A DNA stretch of 64,000 bases from Paenibacillus harenae (GCF_030812415.1 NZ_JAUSST010000001.1:930001-994000); one strand, 5' to 3'; positions 51,739 to 61,906 are shown, counted from the stretch's first letter. Translations and numbers: made by a program. The notes: generated by a model from the letters alone, not told the origin.

Positions 51739-52461
51739 TTATAACAGCTTCATAATACCCATAATAATTAATAATAGGCCTGGGAGGAAGGACAACACCT
51801 GCATTCCTCTCCAAGTCGAGCATCGAAACCCGAACCGAATGCCTCCAAGGAGGAAAATCGCGCTGAATGCGGCGATAATAAGCGCCGTCATAAGCGCAGG
51901 AAGACCGATCATCGCGGCGCCAAGACCGGCGCCTAATGCATCGAGCGACAAGGCGACGCCAAGCATCACCGCTTCCGAAGCCGAGATCGTACCCGATTTG
52001 TCGACGTCGGCGGCTTGCGGGGTTCGCAGAATTTGAATGACGAGACCGAGCCGCTTAAGCTCTACCATGACGACAAGAACCGTACTGGAAGCGATGTTGC
52101 GTTCCGCAGCTCCTGAAGGGGAAATAGCCCCGACAGCCTTTGTCCCCTCCAACCTGTCATCCGAATCCGCTCCCATGCTCTGCTCCTCGCGGCTGCGACG
52201 CAGTTGGAACAAGGCGAAGCCGCCGATCACGATGAGCACGCATGCGCCGATCAACCTGGCGGCGAATTCGGATAAATAGCCAGACAGCCATCCGCCGACC
52301 TGCATCGATAGCCAAATAATCAGTCCTGAGCAGCAGGCAATAATAAAAACCGATACGAACGGTATTTTGATTCTCCGCAGCCCATAAGTAACTCCAACGC
52401 CGAATCCATCCAAGCTAACCGCAAAAGCAATCACTAACAGTGGAGCCAAATGCGCGAACAA
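51739..52461 (-). CDS. ytaF: Sporulation membrane protein YtaF
   Basis: The 240-residue protein has two MntP-like halves, each with a signature (LVIAFAVSLDGFGVG near 8, VALSLDALGAGLG near 173), about six helices in all, and a cytoplasmic loop. The loop holds DVDKSGTISASE, a canonical 12-residue EF-hand-type calcium loop. TTG 52461 is seven bases from GGGGAGGG; a longer frame to 52566 has no ribosome site. Known in spore formers; its molecular role is unresolved. Confidence 0.87.
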   Translation of the reverse strand: MFAHLAPLLVIAFAVSLDGFGVGVTYGLRRIKIPFVSVFIIACCSGLIIWLSMQVGGWLSGYLSEFAARLIGACVLIVIGGFALFQLRRSREEQSMGADSDDRLEGTKAVGAISPSGAAERNIASSTVLVVMVELKRLGLVIQILRTPQAADVDKSGTISASEAVMLGVALSLDALGAGLGAAMIGLPALMTALIIAAFSAIFLLGGIRFGFRCSTWRGMQVLSFLPGLLLIIMGIMKLL

Positions 52462-52668
52462 CGAAGTCCCTCCCCGCATTGCGACTGCCCCGGTCAACGG
52501 CTTAATTTCCAGTACCTTAACCGTTGATTCGGGCGTTCGCCCATGTTCTCTTAACAAGAACATCATATGCGAAGAGCGGATGACGGTGCATAACGCCTCG
52601 TTACAAGCCTAACCGGATGATTATATTTTATGCTTGACCGATGAATTGGATATCATACCTTGAAGGCA

Positions 52669-53505
52669 TTATTCCTTCGGCGCCGGCTGGCAATTCTCGC
52701 ATATATGCGTACCTCTGCCGCCAACGACGAATTTCTTAATCGCCCGCGAGCATACTTTGCAGGGCTCGTCCTTCCTGCCATAGACAGAAAACGAATGCTG
52801 GAACATGCCCATTTCGCCTTGTCCATTCACGTAAGAACGGATCGACGAGCCTCCCGCCTCCACGGCACGAGCAAGCGTCGAGCGAATGGATTCATGCAGT
52901 CGCATCCACTCCGCAGGCTTCAGCGTATTCGCCGGACGTTCGGGGTGGATTCGCGCTTGGAACAGCGCTTCATCCACATAAATATTGCCAAGTCCGACGA
53001 TATGCTCTTGGTTAAGGAGGAGCGGCTTGATGCTCATCTTGCGCTTGTCGAGCCTCTCGCGCAGCGCGCTTAGCGTAAATGCCGGCTCCAACGGCTCAAT
53101 TCCAAGCTTGTTAAGCGGCGGCAGCTGAAAATGATCTCCCGTCTTGAATAGATGCATCGTTCCGAACTGGCGAACATCCTTATATCGCAATTCCGTACCA
53201 TCGTCAAAGTGAAAAATAACATGCGTATGCAGCGCGGTCGGCTCATCCGCCTTATTGACGCTGTAGCGCCCTTCCATCCGGAGATGCGACACGAGCACGA
53301 TGCCGTCCAGCATGATCAACAGAAACTTCCCGCGCCGCTCAACGGTTTGAATCGTATGCCCGGCCAGCGCGTCCGCGAACTGCTCCGGCTCAATGGGACG
53401 TTGTATAATACGCGGAAGCTTAACGGTTACGGACTGTATTCGTTTGCCCGCGACAAGATCAATCAATGTGCGCCTTACGGTTTCTACCTCTGGCAATTCA
53501 GGCAT
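52669..53505 (-). CDS. mutM: Formamidopyrimidine-DNA glycosylase (Fpg)
   Basis: The 278-residue enzyme starts with the catalytic MPELPEVETVRRTL (Pro2 nucleophile, Glu3). It carries the H2TH region (GLGNIYVDEALFQA) and the C-terminal zinc finger (CKVCSRAIKKF then HICENCQ). It removes 8-oxoguanine and ring-opened purines. GAGGTGA precedes ATG 53505. It lies 48 bases after polA, probably in one transcript. Confidence 0.97.
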   Translation of the reverse strand: MPELPEVETVRRTLIDLVAGKRIQSVTVKLPRIIQRPIEPEQFADALAGHTIQTVERRGKFLLIMLDGIVLVSHLRMEGRYSVNKADEPTALHTHVIFHFDDGTELRYKDVRQFGTMHLFKTGDHFQLPPLNKLGIEPLEPAFTLSALRERLDKRKMSIKPLLLNQEHIVGLGNIYVDEALFQARIHPERPANTLKPAEWMRLHESIRSTLARAVEAGGSSIRSYVNGQGEMGMFQHSFSVYGRKDEPCKVCSRAIKKFVVGGRGTHICENCQPAPKE

Positions 53506-53553
53506 TTCTCATCACCTCGACATCTATTATAACGTATATAGACGGCCAGCGGG

Positions 53554-56232
53554 TTACTTTGCCTCATACCAATTGACACCGAAACTGACATCTGCTTTCA
53601 GCGGAACATGAAGCTTAAGCGCTCCGGACATCACTTCCGGCACTAGCGACTTCATCAGCTCCAGCTCTTCCTCCGGCACTTCGAATACAAGTTCGTCATG
53701 TACTTGAAGCAGCATGCGGCTCTTTAGCTTGCGCTCGCGCAGCGCCTCGTCCATCTGCACCATAGCCAGCTTAATTATATCGGCTGCCGTTCCTTGAATA
53801 GGCGAGTTCATGGCCGTTCTCTCCGCGAACGATCGCAAATTGAAATTCGACGCCTTAATCTCCGGCAGGAAGCGCCTGCGTTCAAGCAGCGTCGTTACAT
53901 AACCGTCGCGCCGCGCCTGAACGACGATATCCTCCATGAATTGGCGTACGCCTTTGAACACTTCCTTGTACTGCTCAATAAATCGACCCGCATCGTTCCT
54001 CGAAATGCCAAGGTTCTGCGACAATCCGTAATCGCTTATGCCGTATACGATGCCGAAGTTAACCGCCTTCGCTTGACGGCGCATATTGGAATCGACTTGA
54101 TCGGCCGTTACGCCGAATACGTCCATCGCCGTCTTCGTATGAATGTCCATATCGTGAATGAACGCTTCCTTCAAGTTCTCGTCGTCGGCAATATGAGCCA
54201 AGACGCGAAGCTCGATCTGCGAATAGTCGGCTGCGACAATGTACCATCCGGGTTCGGAAGGAACGAAAGCCTTGCGAATCTGGCGGCCTTCCTCCAGCCG
54301 GATCGGGATATTTTGCAAATTCGGAAATTGGCTGCTGAGGCGTCCGGTCGCGGCAATCGTCTGGCGATAGTACGTATGGATCTTGCCAGTCTCCCCGCGC
54401 ACCTCCTTCAGAAGTCCCTCGACATACGTCGATTGCAGCTTCGCAAGCTGGCGGTAATGCAGAATGAGCGGAATAATCGGATGATAAGGCGCCAGATCCT
54501 CCAGCACCTCGGCATCGGTCGAATATCCGGTCTTCGTCTTCTTGCGCGCAGGCAACTCAAGCTTCTCGAACAAGATTTCGCCAAGCTGCTTCGGAGAGCC
54601 GATATTGAACTCCACGCCAGCATGCTTATATATATCGCTCATAATCGTCACTAATTGCGACTCCAGGTTCCGTCCCAGTTCCTCTAGCTCCTGCTTCTTT
54701 ACCGTTATGCCTTGAAGCTCCATGCCCGCAAGAACGCGGGACAATGGTTGCTCCAGTTGAAAATACAGCTTGCTCATCCCGCTCTTCTCAAGATCGGCCG
54801 TCAAGATCGGAACAAGCTTGCGAACCGCGTCTCCGCGCAGCGCCAGATGACGGTACAATGTATCCGCATCCGGCACTTTGAACTTCGCTCCCTTGCCATA
54901 GACCGCTTCGTCGGAAGCAATGCCGGACAGCCCCTGCTTGCCGGTAATCGCGCTAAGCGACAGCGCGGTATCTGTCGGGTCGAGCAAATAGGCCGCAAGC
55001 TGCACGTCGAATGCAGTGCCCGCATATCGAATCCCGCTCCATGCGAGCGCAAGCTCCACTTTATGTAAGTCAAAGCCGTACTTCGGCTTGTCTGCTTGCG
55101 AGAACCACTCGACCAAACCGGCTGCGAACGGCTTCTTAAGCGCGCTGTAAGGAAGAACGTACACCGCATCTTCCGTAGCGACGGACAGGCCGATGATTTC
55201 CGCTTGATGCGGATTCTCGCCGATCGCTTCGATGTATAAGCCATGCTCCTTGTCCTGCTGCAGAGCCGATAACAATTCCGACAACGATTCGCCATCCTCT
55301 TCGGATGCAATGATCGCGATATTAAGTTCCGCAGCGGATTGCTTCGCCTCTTCTGCAGAATCGCCGACTGACACGCCAAGGTCGAGCCTCTCCAGCAGAG
55401 ACTTGAACTCCAGCTTGCGGAACGCCTCCGCGAGCGTTGCCCCGTCGTAGCCGCTATAGCGCAGCTCGTCGGTTCCGCTCTCAAGCGGAACCTCGCGGAA
55501 GATCGTCGCGAGCTTCTTGCTCATGAGCGCGCTATCCTTATGCGTCTCGATATTTTCCTTCAGCTTGCCTTTCAGCTCGCCGGCATTCTCCAGCACTTGC
55601 TCGACCGTGCCATGTTCGTGAAGCAGCTTAAGCGCCGTCTTCTCGCCTACGCCGGGCACGCCCGGAATATTGTCGGACGTATCGCCCATGAGACCCTTGA
55701 GATCGATAATTTGCTGCGGCACTAATCCATATTTCTCTTGGATGGCTTCCGGAGAGTACATATCAACCTCGCTAACGCCCTTGCGCGTCACCGCAATCGT
55801 CACTTTATCCGATGCGAGCTGCAGCATATCCTTGTCGCCGGATACGACAACCGTCTCGACGCCTTGCTCATCCGCCCGCTTCGTCAGCGTGCCGATAATA
55901 TCGTCCGCCTCGTAACCGGACAATTCGAACTGCGCGATGCCGAAGGATCGAATCAGTTCCTTCAGCACGGGGAATTGCTCGGACAGCTCCGGCGGCGTCT
56001 TCTGGCGTCCGCCCTTGTATTCGCTATAGCCTTCGTGCCGGAAAGTAACTTTGCCCGCATCGAATGCGACGAGTACATGCGTAGGCTTAAGCTCGTCCAA
56101 TAATTTAAGAAGCATCGTTGTGAATCCGTATAAGGCGTTCGTATGCTGTCCCGCTGAATTCGTCAGCGGCGGCAGCGCGAAGAACGCGCGATACGCTATG
56201 CTGTTGCCGTCGATTAACATCCATTTTTCCAT
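53554..56232 (-). CDS. polA: DNA polymerase I
   Basis: The 892-residue protein has a 5'-nuclease domain (1-290; LIDGNSIAYRAFFALP, SGYEADDIIGTL, GDKDMLQLA) and a degenerate 3'-5' exonuclease domain. There the usual DxE is replaced by LYIEAIGENP, so proofreading is probably absent as in Bacillus enzymes. The polymerase domain has motif A DYSQIELRVLAHI, motif B RRQAKAVNFGIVYGIS and motif C LQVHDELVFE. ATG 56232 is nine bases from GCGAGGTG. It fills gaps and removes primers. Confidence 0.97.
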   Translation of the reverse strand: MEKWMLIDGNSIAYRAFFALPPLTNSAGQHTNALYGFTTMLLKLLDELKPTHVLVAFDAGKVTFRHEGYSEYKGGRQKTPPELSEQFPVLKELIRSFGIAQFELSGYEADDIIGTLTKRADEQGVETVVVSGDKDMLQLASDKVTIAVTRKGVSEVDMYSPEAIQEKYGLVPQQIIDLKGLMGDTSDNIPGVPGVGEKTALKLLHEHGTVEQVLENAGELKGKLKENIETHKDSALMSKKLATIFREVPLESGTDELRYSGYDGATLAEAFRKLEFKSLLERLDLGVSVGDSAEEAKQSAAELNIAIIASEEDGESLSELLSALQQDKEHGLYIEAIGENPHQAEIIGLSVATEDAVYVLPYSALKKPFAAGLVEWFSQADKPKYGFDLHKVELALAWSGIRYAGTAFDVQLAAYLLDPTDTALSLSAITGKQGLSGIASDEAVYGKGAKFKVPDADTLYRHLALRGDAVRKLVPILTADLEKSGMSKLYFQLEQPLSRVLAGMELQGITVKKQELEELGRNLESQLVTIMSDIYKHAGVEFNIGSPKQLGEILFEKLELPARKKTKTGYSTDAEVLEDLAPYHPIIPLILHYRQLAKLQSTYVEGLLKEVRGETGKIHTYYRQTIAATGRLSSQFPNLQNIPIRLEEGRQIRKAFVPSEPGWYIVAADYSQIELRVLAHIADDENLKEAFIHDMDIHTKTAMDVFGVTADQVDSNMRRQAKAVNFGIVYGISDYGLSQNLGISRNDAGRFIEQYKEVFKGVRQFMEDIVVQARRDGYVTTLLERRRFLPEIKASNFNLRSFAERTAMNSPIQGTAADIIKLAMVQMDEALRERKLKSRMLLQVHDELVFEVPEEELELMKSLVPEVMSGALKLHVPLKADVSFGVNWYEAK

Positions 56233-56352
56233 TTGCATCAACACCTCGCCTAATGACCTGATTACCCTCTATCATACCATAAAACGATGCCGCAAAATGG
56301 GCTTTCCCAAAGCATCGTCCGCTTCGTGAAAGCCCATACCTGTATCCTGTAA

Positions 56353-57606
56353 TCAAATCCCCCTATCCTCGGACATCGCGGCGGGACGGCCTAACAAATA
56401 CCCTTGCGCATACGATGCGCCGAGCTCTCGCACCTTGGCCAGCTCTTCCTCCTGCTCAATGCCCTCGGCAATGATCGAGATGTCCATCTTGGCAGCCAAT
56501 TGCGCCAGCGTATGCAGAATATGAGCCTTCATCTCGTCTTGATGAATGTCTTGAATGATCGACCTGTCCACCTTCAAGTAATCGGGGCGCAGCTCGACAA
56601 TCGATTGCAAGGAAGAATAGCCTGCGCCTACATCATCGATGGCGATCTGGTAGCCTTGGCTTCGGTAATGCTCCAGCGCTTTCTTGACGGCGCCAAAATC
56701 CTCGATCGAGTTGCGCTCCGTTATTTCGAACACGACGTTATGCGGCGACAAGCCGCGGCGTTCCAACAAGCTCAAGGTTAAGCCGGGAGAAAATTCCGGA
56801 TCTTCTATGATTTGCGCCATAACGTTAATGAACAGCTTCTGTTCGCGCCTAAGGCCGCCGCACCCTTCAATCGCTTTTTCCCGTGCCAATCGGTCCAGCA
56901 CATAGCACGCGCCTTCTTGCTCGGCGAATGAGAATAGTTCAAGCGGTCCTTCGAACCATGTGCGTTCCCGCGTTCTTGTGAGCGCCTCGAAGCCAAACAC
57001 CTTATCCTCGCGCAAAGACAATATGGGCTGGTATACGGGATCAATCGAGCGCTGCTCCATAAGCCGGTCGAACGCTCTGCGCTTGATGCTCCGCTCCATG
57101 CCGCCTGCGGACTGTCCGTGCAGCATCGCCTGCTTGACCGCTTCATACCAAGCCGACCCTTCCTCCGAACTGCTACTGATTTCCGCAACGGCTACGCCAA
57201 TATATAGCTTGCCGCTCCAATGATGCTCGGATAACTGCTGCATATGGGCTGCGAATCGCCGCTCCCACTCCTTCGTGTGCTTGAACGTCGTCTCCAGCAG
57301 CCAGCCTTCAAGCGTTCCCCGGCGGCCGCTGGGGAGCCGCATATAGATGAATAGATCGTCATGGATCCAGTCCATCCCCTCGAACAGCACCGAGCTCTTG
57401 AACACCGCTTCGGTCTCGCGTTCAGCAAACTGCTTCCACTCCTTACGGAAATACATGCCGCTTCCGCTTTGCTCCGATTCGCCGGATTGCTGCCATGACA
57501 TATAGAGAACTCCGATAAGTCCGGGTTGTCCAGCCTGAGTGCCTGACATCGTCCATATTCCGTTGCCGAGCTGACTCATGCGCTGACTTTCACGTAAACG
57601 TTTCAC
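56353..57606 (-). CDS. EAL-domain cyclic-di-GMP phosphodiesterase
   Basis: The 417-residue protein has an N-terminal region of unclear fold (1-170, perhaps a degenerate GGDEF) and an EAL domain. Residues for metal and substrate are present: GFEALTR, FINVMAQ, FEITERN, IDDVGAGYSSL, LKVDRSII, AEGIEQ and QGYLLGRP. It should therefore be active. GTG 57606 overlaps the stop of the GGDEF gene by 4 bases. Synthesis and breakdown of cyclic-di-GMP are thus encoded as a coupled pair. Confidence 0.92.
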   Translation of the reverse strand: MKRLRESQRMSQLGNGIWTMSGTQAGQPGLIGVLYMSWQQSGESEQSGSGMYFRKEWKQFAERETEAVFKSSVLFEGMDWIHDDLFIYMRLPSGRRGTLEGWLLETTFKHTKEWERRFAAHMQQLSEHHWSGKLYIGVAVAEISSSSEEGSAWYEAVKQAMLHGQSAGGMERSIKRRAFDRLMEQRSIDPVYQPILSLREDKVFGFEALTRTRERTWFEGPLELFSFAEQEGACYVLDRLAREKAIEGCGGLRREQKLFINVMAQIIEDPEFSPGLTLSLLERRGLSPHNVVFEITERNSIEDFGAVKKALEHYRSQGYQIAIDDVGAGYSSLQSIVELRPDYLKVDRSIIQDIHQDEMKAHILHTLAQLAAKMDISIIAEGIEQEEELAKVRELGASYAQGYLLGRPAAMSEDRGI

Positions 57607-59138
57607 GTATATTTTCGATCCTCTCCATGATGCATTCCTGTAATATGCTCTAACACGTAAACGCTGCCCTTGAGCGACTTCGCACGTTTCTTCAGCTTAG
57701 CGGCAAGCCTCGGTATATCTTCCGGCGTCAGTGGCACGATGCCGTCCCATACCATTAACGACAAGGATAACGCCACACCCTCCTGCTCGACCACATTGCC
57801 GTGGCGATCCTCTACCGAAGTCACCTCCACGCCTCCGTAAAAGGCTTTTACACCGGCTTCGAACCTCGTAATTAACGATTGACAGATCATCTCCGCATTT
57901 GCCGCTTCCGCTACGATAATGAAGTCGTCTCCTCCAATATGTCCGACAAAATCACCCGGGGTTCCATGCTGCTCCAGCTCCTTGCCTAACGTATCGGCTA
58001 AGTAACGAATCATCCCATCGCCAAGTCCGAAGCCGAAGCAATCGTTAAACCATTTGAAATAATCCAAATCCGCATAAATAACGGCAAAAGGTCTGCATGC
58101 CTGAATTCGGCGATGAAGCTCGGTCTGGATGCCCTCATTGCCGGGAAGACCCGTTAACGGATTCGCCTCCCTTGCCGCCTCCGTCCGCATCGCCGTCATG
58201 CATTCCAGAATGGAGCGAATCGATGCGGCGCCTGCCAATTGCCCGTTCCGGGTAATAATGACAACATCGTACAAATGGGCATAATGCCTGTTCATGGCAA
58301 GCTGCGACACTTGCTCCACCGGCATATTCTCGTCTACGATGAGCGGTTGATCGTTCATAATTCGCTCGACCCCTCGATTCCAATAGAGCGGAAGACCGAA
58401 TTGGCCTGCCAGCAGCTGATGCAGCTTTTCCTTCATCAGCAGTCCGACTGGGCGATTGTCCGCCACGATAATGACGCCGGGCGCCTTCGGATTCGTATCG
58501 AACATATAAGCGACCTCCGACACGAGCGTTCGCGATTGGAACACGGGAAACGGCGCCGCCAGCTGCCCGATCGCGATAGGCTTGCCAGAGCGATATAGTT
58601 CAAGCGGCTGCTTGTTTCTCTTCTCGCCAGACTGACCTGTAAGCTCCGCGGAATCAAGTGTCACCGCCGTTGTATCGACTTCGGCAAGTCCGCCATGAAA
58701 GGCGTAAGGCACTGGCGCGGCGTATGCATTAAGCAGCAACGCATCTCTTAGCAGACGGTACACAACCGTCTCCGTCGAGCGTCCGGCCGAGGAAGGAAAA
58801 GCGACGGCATAGCCGATATGAGCCTTGACCGAGTCCCTTCTTGAACCAGCCGGATCCGCATTCATACGCTTATTCAGTAACTCCGCCGCGAGCTGCGCGA
58901 CCTGCTCGATCGGCGGATCGCCCGATTGCCTTGCAAGCAAATAGTAATATTCGTTCTCGAGCCGCAGTCGCCAAAACAATCTTTTTTGGTCGCTTTCCCA
59001 CAGCAGCAGCGACGATTCCGCAGCCGATTGGCCGCTGTCGATGCGAACATATATAGCGCTTATGCCTCCGTTATTCCAACGCTCCTTAATCCCCCGAATC
59101 ATATCCCTGTTGAACAGACCATAACCAATCTCTTCCAT
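57603..59138 (-). CDS. CBS-pair diguanylate cyclase (GGDEF domain)
   Basis: The 511-residue protein has an N-terminal region (1-180), two CBS motifs (about 190-330: LVSEVAYMFDTNPKAPGVIIV and MPVEQVSQLAMNRHYAHLY segments) and a GGDEF domain (NPLTGLPGN, FAVIYADLDYFKWFNDCFG, active site GGDDF). CBS pairs usually bind nucleotides and would tune cyclase activity. GAGGGGA precedes ATG 59138; the frame is open to 59261 without a better start. Coupled to the EAL gene. Confidence 0.92.
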   Translation of the reverse strand: MEEIGYGLFNRDMIRGIKERWNNGGISAIYVRIDSGQSAAESSLLLWESDQKRLFWRLRLENEYYYLLARQSGDPPIEQVAQLAAELLNKRMNADPAGSRRDSVKAHIGYAVAFPSSAGRSTETVVYRLLRDALLLNAYAAPVPYAFHGGLAEVDTTAVTLDSAELTGQSGEKRNKQPLELYRSGKPIAIGQLAAPFPVFQSRTLVSEVAYMFDTNPKAPGVIIVADNRPVGLLMKEKLHQLLAGQFGLPLYWNRGVERIMNDQPLIVDENMPVEQVSQLAMNRHYAHLYDVVIITRNGQLAGAASIRSILECMTAMRTEAAREANPLTGLPGNEGIQTELHRRIQACRPFAVIYADLDYFKWFNDCFGFGLGDGMIRYLADTLGKELEQHGTPGDFVGHIGGDDFIIVAEAANAEMICQSLITRFEAGVKAFYGGVEVTSVEDRHGNVVEQEGVALSLSLMVWDGIVPLTPEDIPRLAAKLKKRAKSLKGSVYVLEHITGMHHGEDRKYT

Positions 59139-59487
59139 TAGGATCCCCTCGATGCTTGCATGTCTTTTTTTATGTACTTTAGTCCTAACACTAACAAACT
59201 TTTGTGAAGTAAGATGCATCTTAACGTTAAATTTCGGTAAACTTCTGACAAATTGCGACATCGCTTATGTGCAGGTTGATTTTAAGCAATGGACAGATGA
59301 CGGTGCGCAAAGATAGGTGGGGGAATCGAAGATTCGAGCAGTGGATAGCCAGTAGGGTTGGCGTTTGGCTGCTGCCTGGTGGGACACATAGCATACTCGT
59401 TTCATACGAAGTTACTGCTGAAATCCAACATAGCTTTCGGGAAAAAGCTCGGTAACGGCCAATACAAATTCCTTACGCAAACAAATA
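59139..59487. other. Intergenic stretch, no gene supported
   Basis: Between the GGDEF gene and the phoU terminator I see only the GGDEF leader and scattered short frames. The longest (59267-59455, plus strand) lacks a ribosome site and family likeness. Confidence 0.4.
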
Positions 59488-59525
59488 AACCGCATACGCG
59501 CCCTGCGCGGGCAACATGTGCGGTT
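59488..59525 (-). terminator. Terminator of the pst-phoU operon
   Basis: AACCGCA (59488-59494) pairs with TGCGGTT (59519-59525), with GC-rich pairs inside. On the minus strand it is followed by TATTTGTTTG, a few bases after the phoU stop. Confidence 0.65.
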
Positions 59526-59533
59526 CATCTCGT

Positions 59534-60193
59534 TTATTGATTAAGATCGGGACGGTTGCCCGTGACCAAGTAAACGACGCTCTCTCCGATATTCGTCGCA
59601 TGGTCGCCGAACCGCTCCATATAGCGGCCAACGAAGCTAAGCAGCGATGCCTGAGCGATATTGCGGGGATTCTCCATCATTAGCGAGAACAGCTCGCGAG
59701 TAATCTGACCGTACAACGCGTCGACCTGATCGTCGTCCTTCGCCATCTTGTAAGCAAGGTCTACATTTTCTTGCACGAACGATTGAATCGACTCATATGT
59801 CATCATCTGCACGATCTCTGCCATGCGCGGCAAGTCGATCAGCGGCTTAATAAGCTCTTGACCTTCCAGGCGCAATACGACCTTCGCCACGTCAACCGCA
59901 AGATCGCCCATCCGCTCAAGGTCGCTGGCAATCTTGAAAGCCGACAGAATGCGGCGCAAGTCCTTGGCAACCGGCTGCTGCGTAGCAATGAGACGCGAGC
60001 CGATCTCCGTAATTTTTTCTTCCATCTGGTTCAACAGCGGATCCTTCTTAATGACTATCTTTGCGCGATCAATATCGATTACCTTAAGAGCTTCCATTGC
60101 TTCAACGAGCGCTTCCTCTACGAAGCCGCCCATCTCTACAAGCAAATTATGAAGCTGCTCAAGTCCTTGGTCGAATTCCTTGCGTTTCGTCAT
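59534..60193 (-). CDS. phoU: Phosphate signalling protein PhoU
   Basis: The 219-residue protein has two PhoU three-helix repeats, with the metal-binding signatures DLERMGDLAVDVAK (first) and YMERFGDHATNIGE (second). PhoU links the Pst transporter to the PhoR kinase and dampens phosphate uptake. ATG 60193 and GTG 60196 are both in frame behind AGGGGGA. Last gene of the pst operon. Confidence 0.95.
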   Translation of the reverse strand: MTKRKEFDQGLEQLHNLLVEMGGFVEEALVEAMEALKVIDIDRAKIVIKKDPLLNQMEEKITEIGSRLIATQQPVAKDLRRILSAFKIASDLERMGDLAVDVAKVVLRLEGQELIKPLIDLPRMAEIVQMMTYESIQSFVQENVDLAYKMAKDDDQVDALYGQITRELFSLMMENPRNIAQASLLSFVGRYMERFGDHATNIGESVVYLVTGNRPDLNQ

Positions 60194-60249
60194 CACAGCG
60201 TATTTCCCCCTATTAGGTAATCGTTAGTTCGCCGACCCCTCGTCCCGGC

Positions 60250-61005
60250 TTAACCGAATCGTCCGCTAATGTAATCTTCCGTGCGTTGATCGGTTGGATT
60301 GGAGAACAACTTCTCCGTATCCGAATATTCAATGACCTCGCCATTCAAGAAAAATACCGTTTGGTTGGAAACCCTTGCTGCTTGATGCATATTATGCGTA
60401 ACCATAACGATCGTATATTTATCCTTCAGCTCTTGCGCCAGCTCCTCGATCTTGAGCGTGGAGATCGGATCAAGCGCCGAAGTCGCCTCGTCCATGAGCA
60501 AAATGTCAGGGTTAACAGCAAGCGCGCGCGCAATGCAAAGACGCTGCTGCTGACCGCCGGATATGCCGAAGGCTGAACGTTTCAAATGATCCTTCACTTC
60601 ATCCCAGAGAGCTGCCGACTTCAGGCTCGTCTCTACGATTTCGTCAAGCGCCTTTTTGCTTGTTACGCCGTGCAGGCGAGGGCCGTAAGCGACGTTGTCG
60701 TAAATCGATTTGGGAAAAGGGTTCGGCTGCTGGAACACCATGCCTACTTTCTTGCGGAGCGTCTCGACATCTACTTCGTTCGAATAAATTTCCGTTCCGC
60801 CGATAGCGATGCCGCCCTCGATGCGCGTGCCGGGAATCATGTCGTTCATACGGTTGAGCGTGCGGAGCAGCGTCGATTTGCCGCAGCCGGACGGCCCGAT
60901 GAATGCGGTAATGGCTTTCTCAGGAATCGTCAACGATACATTTTTGAGTGCATGGAAAGTGCCATAGAACAAATTCAGCTTGTTAATATTTATAAGTGCT
61001 TCCAT
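60250..61005 (-). CDS. pstB: Phosphate ABC transporter ATPase PstB
   Basis: The 251-residue ATPase has Walker [26 protein letters not shown], signature [15 protein letters not shown] (Ile instead of the usual Leu), Walker [13 protein letters not shown] and switch His in [16 protein letters not shown] precedes ATG 61005; the longer start at 61023 runs through that site. It energises PstC-PstA. Confidence 0.97.
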   Translation of the reverse strand: MEALININKLNLFYGTFHALKNVSLTIPEKAITAFIGPSGCGKSTLLRTLNRMNDMIPGTRIEGGIAIGGTEIYSNEVDVETLRKKVGMVFQQPNPFPKSIYDNVAYGPRLHGVTSKKALDEIVETSLKSAALWDEVKDHLKRSAFGISGGQQQRLCIARALAVNPDILLMDEATSALDPISTLKIEELAQELKDKYTIVMVTHNMHQAARVSNQTVFFLNGEVIEYSDTEKLFSNPTDQRTEDYISGRFG

Positions 61006-61029
61006 TTTGCTCGTCTCCTCCAACCGTTA

Positions 61030-61905
61030 TTAAACGTTTTTCTGATATTTGTTTCGAAGCAGTATCGCCGAGAAGTTCATAAGCAGCAGCAAGGCAAGCA
61101 ATACGATAATACCGCTAGCCGCAAGCTCCTGGAACTCCACCTGAGGCTTGGACAGCCAGTTGTATACTTGAATCGGAACAACGGTGAATGAATCCTTTAG
61201 GCCCTCCGGCAAGTAAGCGACATATGTCAGAGCTCCGATCATAACGAGCGGGGCAGTCTCGCCGATCGCCCGCGACATCGCAAGAATGACGCCTGTCAAA
61301 ATACCGGGAATAGCCGATGGCATAACGGAGCGTGATACGGTCTGCCACTTCGTTGCGCCAAGCGCGAACGAAGCGTCGCGGCGCGACTTCGGCACGGAGC
61401 GAATCGCTTCCTGCGCCGACACGATGATAATCGGCAGCACGAGCAGCGTCATTGTGAGCGCACCGGCGATCAAGCTTTTGTCGAGCGCCAGCAGCCTAAC
61501 GAACAACGCAAGGCCTAGGATTCCATAAACGATCGATGGTACGCCCGCAAGCGTACTAATATTAAGCTGGATAATGCGGGTGAAGCGGTTTTTGCCCGCG
61601 TATTCCTCTAGGTAAATCGCTGCGCCTACGCCGAAGATGAAAGAGACCGGCGCCATAATAAGCAGCATATAGATTGTACCGACAAGCGCCGACTTCATGC
61701 CCGAGCCGTCAGCCTTGCGGGACGGGAAGTTCGTAAACAAGTCAGGCTGCAGCCGCGTTACGCCGTCAAGCAAAATATCGATGAGCAGAGCGCAAAGCGC
61801 GATTACGCCGATCGAGGTTGCCGTAACGAACAAAATATGAAGCAGCCAGTCGGTTCTGCGCCGTCCTGCGATCTGCTTGCGGTTCGCATCGTGAAAGATG
61901 TTCAT
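61030..61905 (-). CDS. pstA: Phosphate ABC transporter permease PstA
   Basis: The 291-residue permease has six helices, GVGAAIYLEEYAGKNRFTR, the loop SFALGATKWQTVSRSVMPSA (EAA type) and GETAPLVMIGA. ATG 61905 lies one base after the pstC stop, behind GAGGAG, so the two permeases are coupled. Confidence 0.96.
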   Translation of the reverse strand: MNIFHDANRKQIAGRRRTDWLLHILFVTATSIGVIALCALLIDILLDGVTRLQPDLFTNFPSRKADGSGMKSALVGTIYMLLIMAPVSFIFGVGAAIYLEEYAGKNRFTRIIQLNISTLAGVPSIVYGILGLALFVRLLALDKSLIAGALTMTLLVLPIIIVSAQEAIRSVPKSRRDASFALGATKWQTVSRSVMPSAIPGILTGVILAMSRAIGETAPLVMIGALTYVAYLPEGLKDSFTVVPIQVYNWLSKPQVEFQELAASGIIVLLALLLLMNFSAILLRNKYQKNV

Positions 61906-61906
61906 A

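Noticed and set aside
53794..54654. 286-codon plus-strand open frame
   Set aside because: It lies wholly antisense to the polymerase domain of polA, has no ribosome site, and its product is Arg/Leu-rich without family likeness, a shadow of GC-rich codons.
53554..56232. Active proofreading domain in DNA polymerase I
   Set aside because: The DxE metal-binding motif expected in the exonuclease domain is absent, as in Bacillus polymerases.
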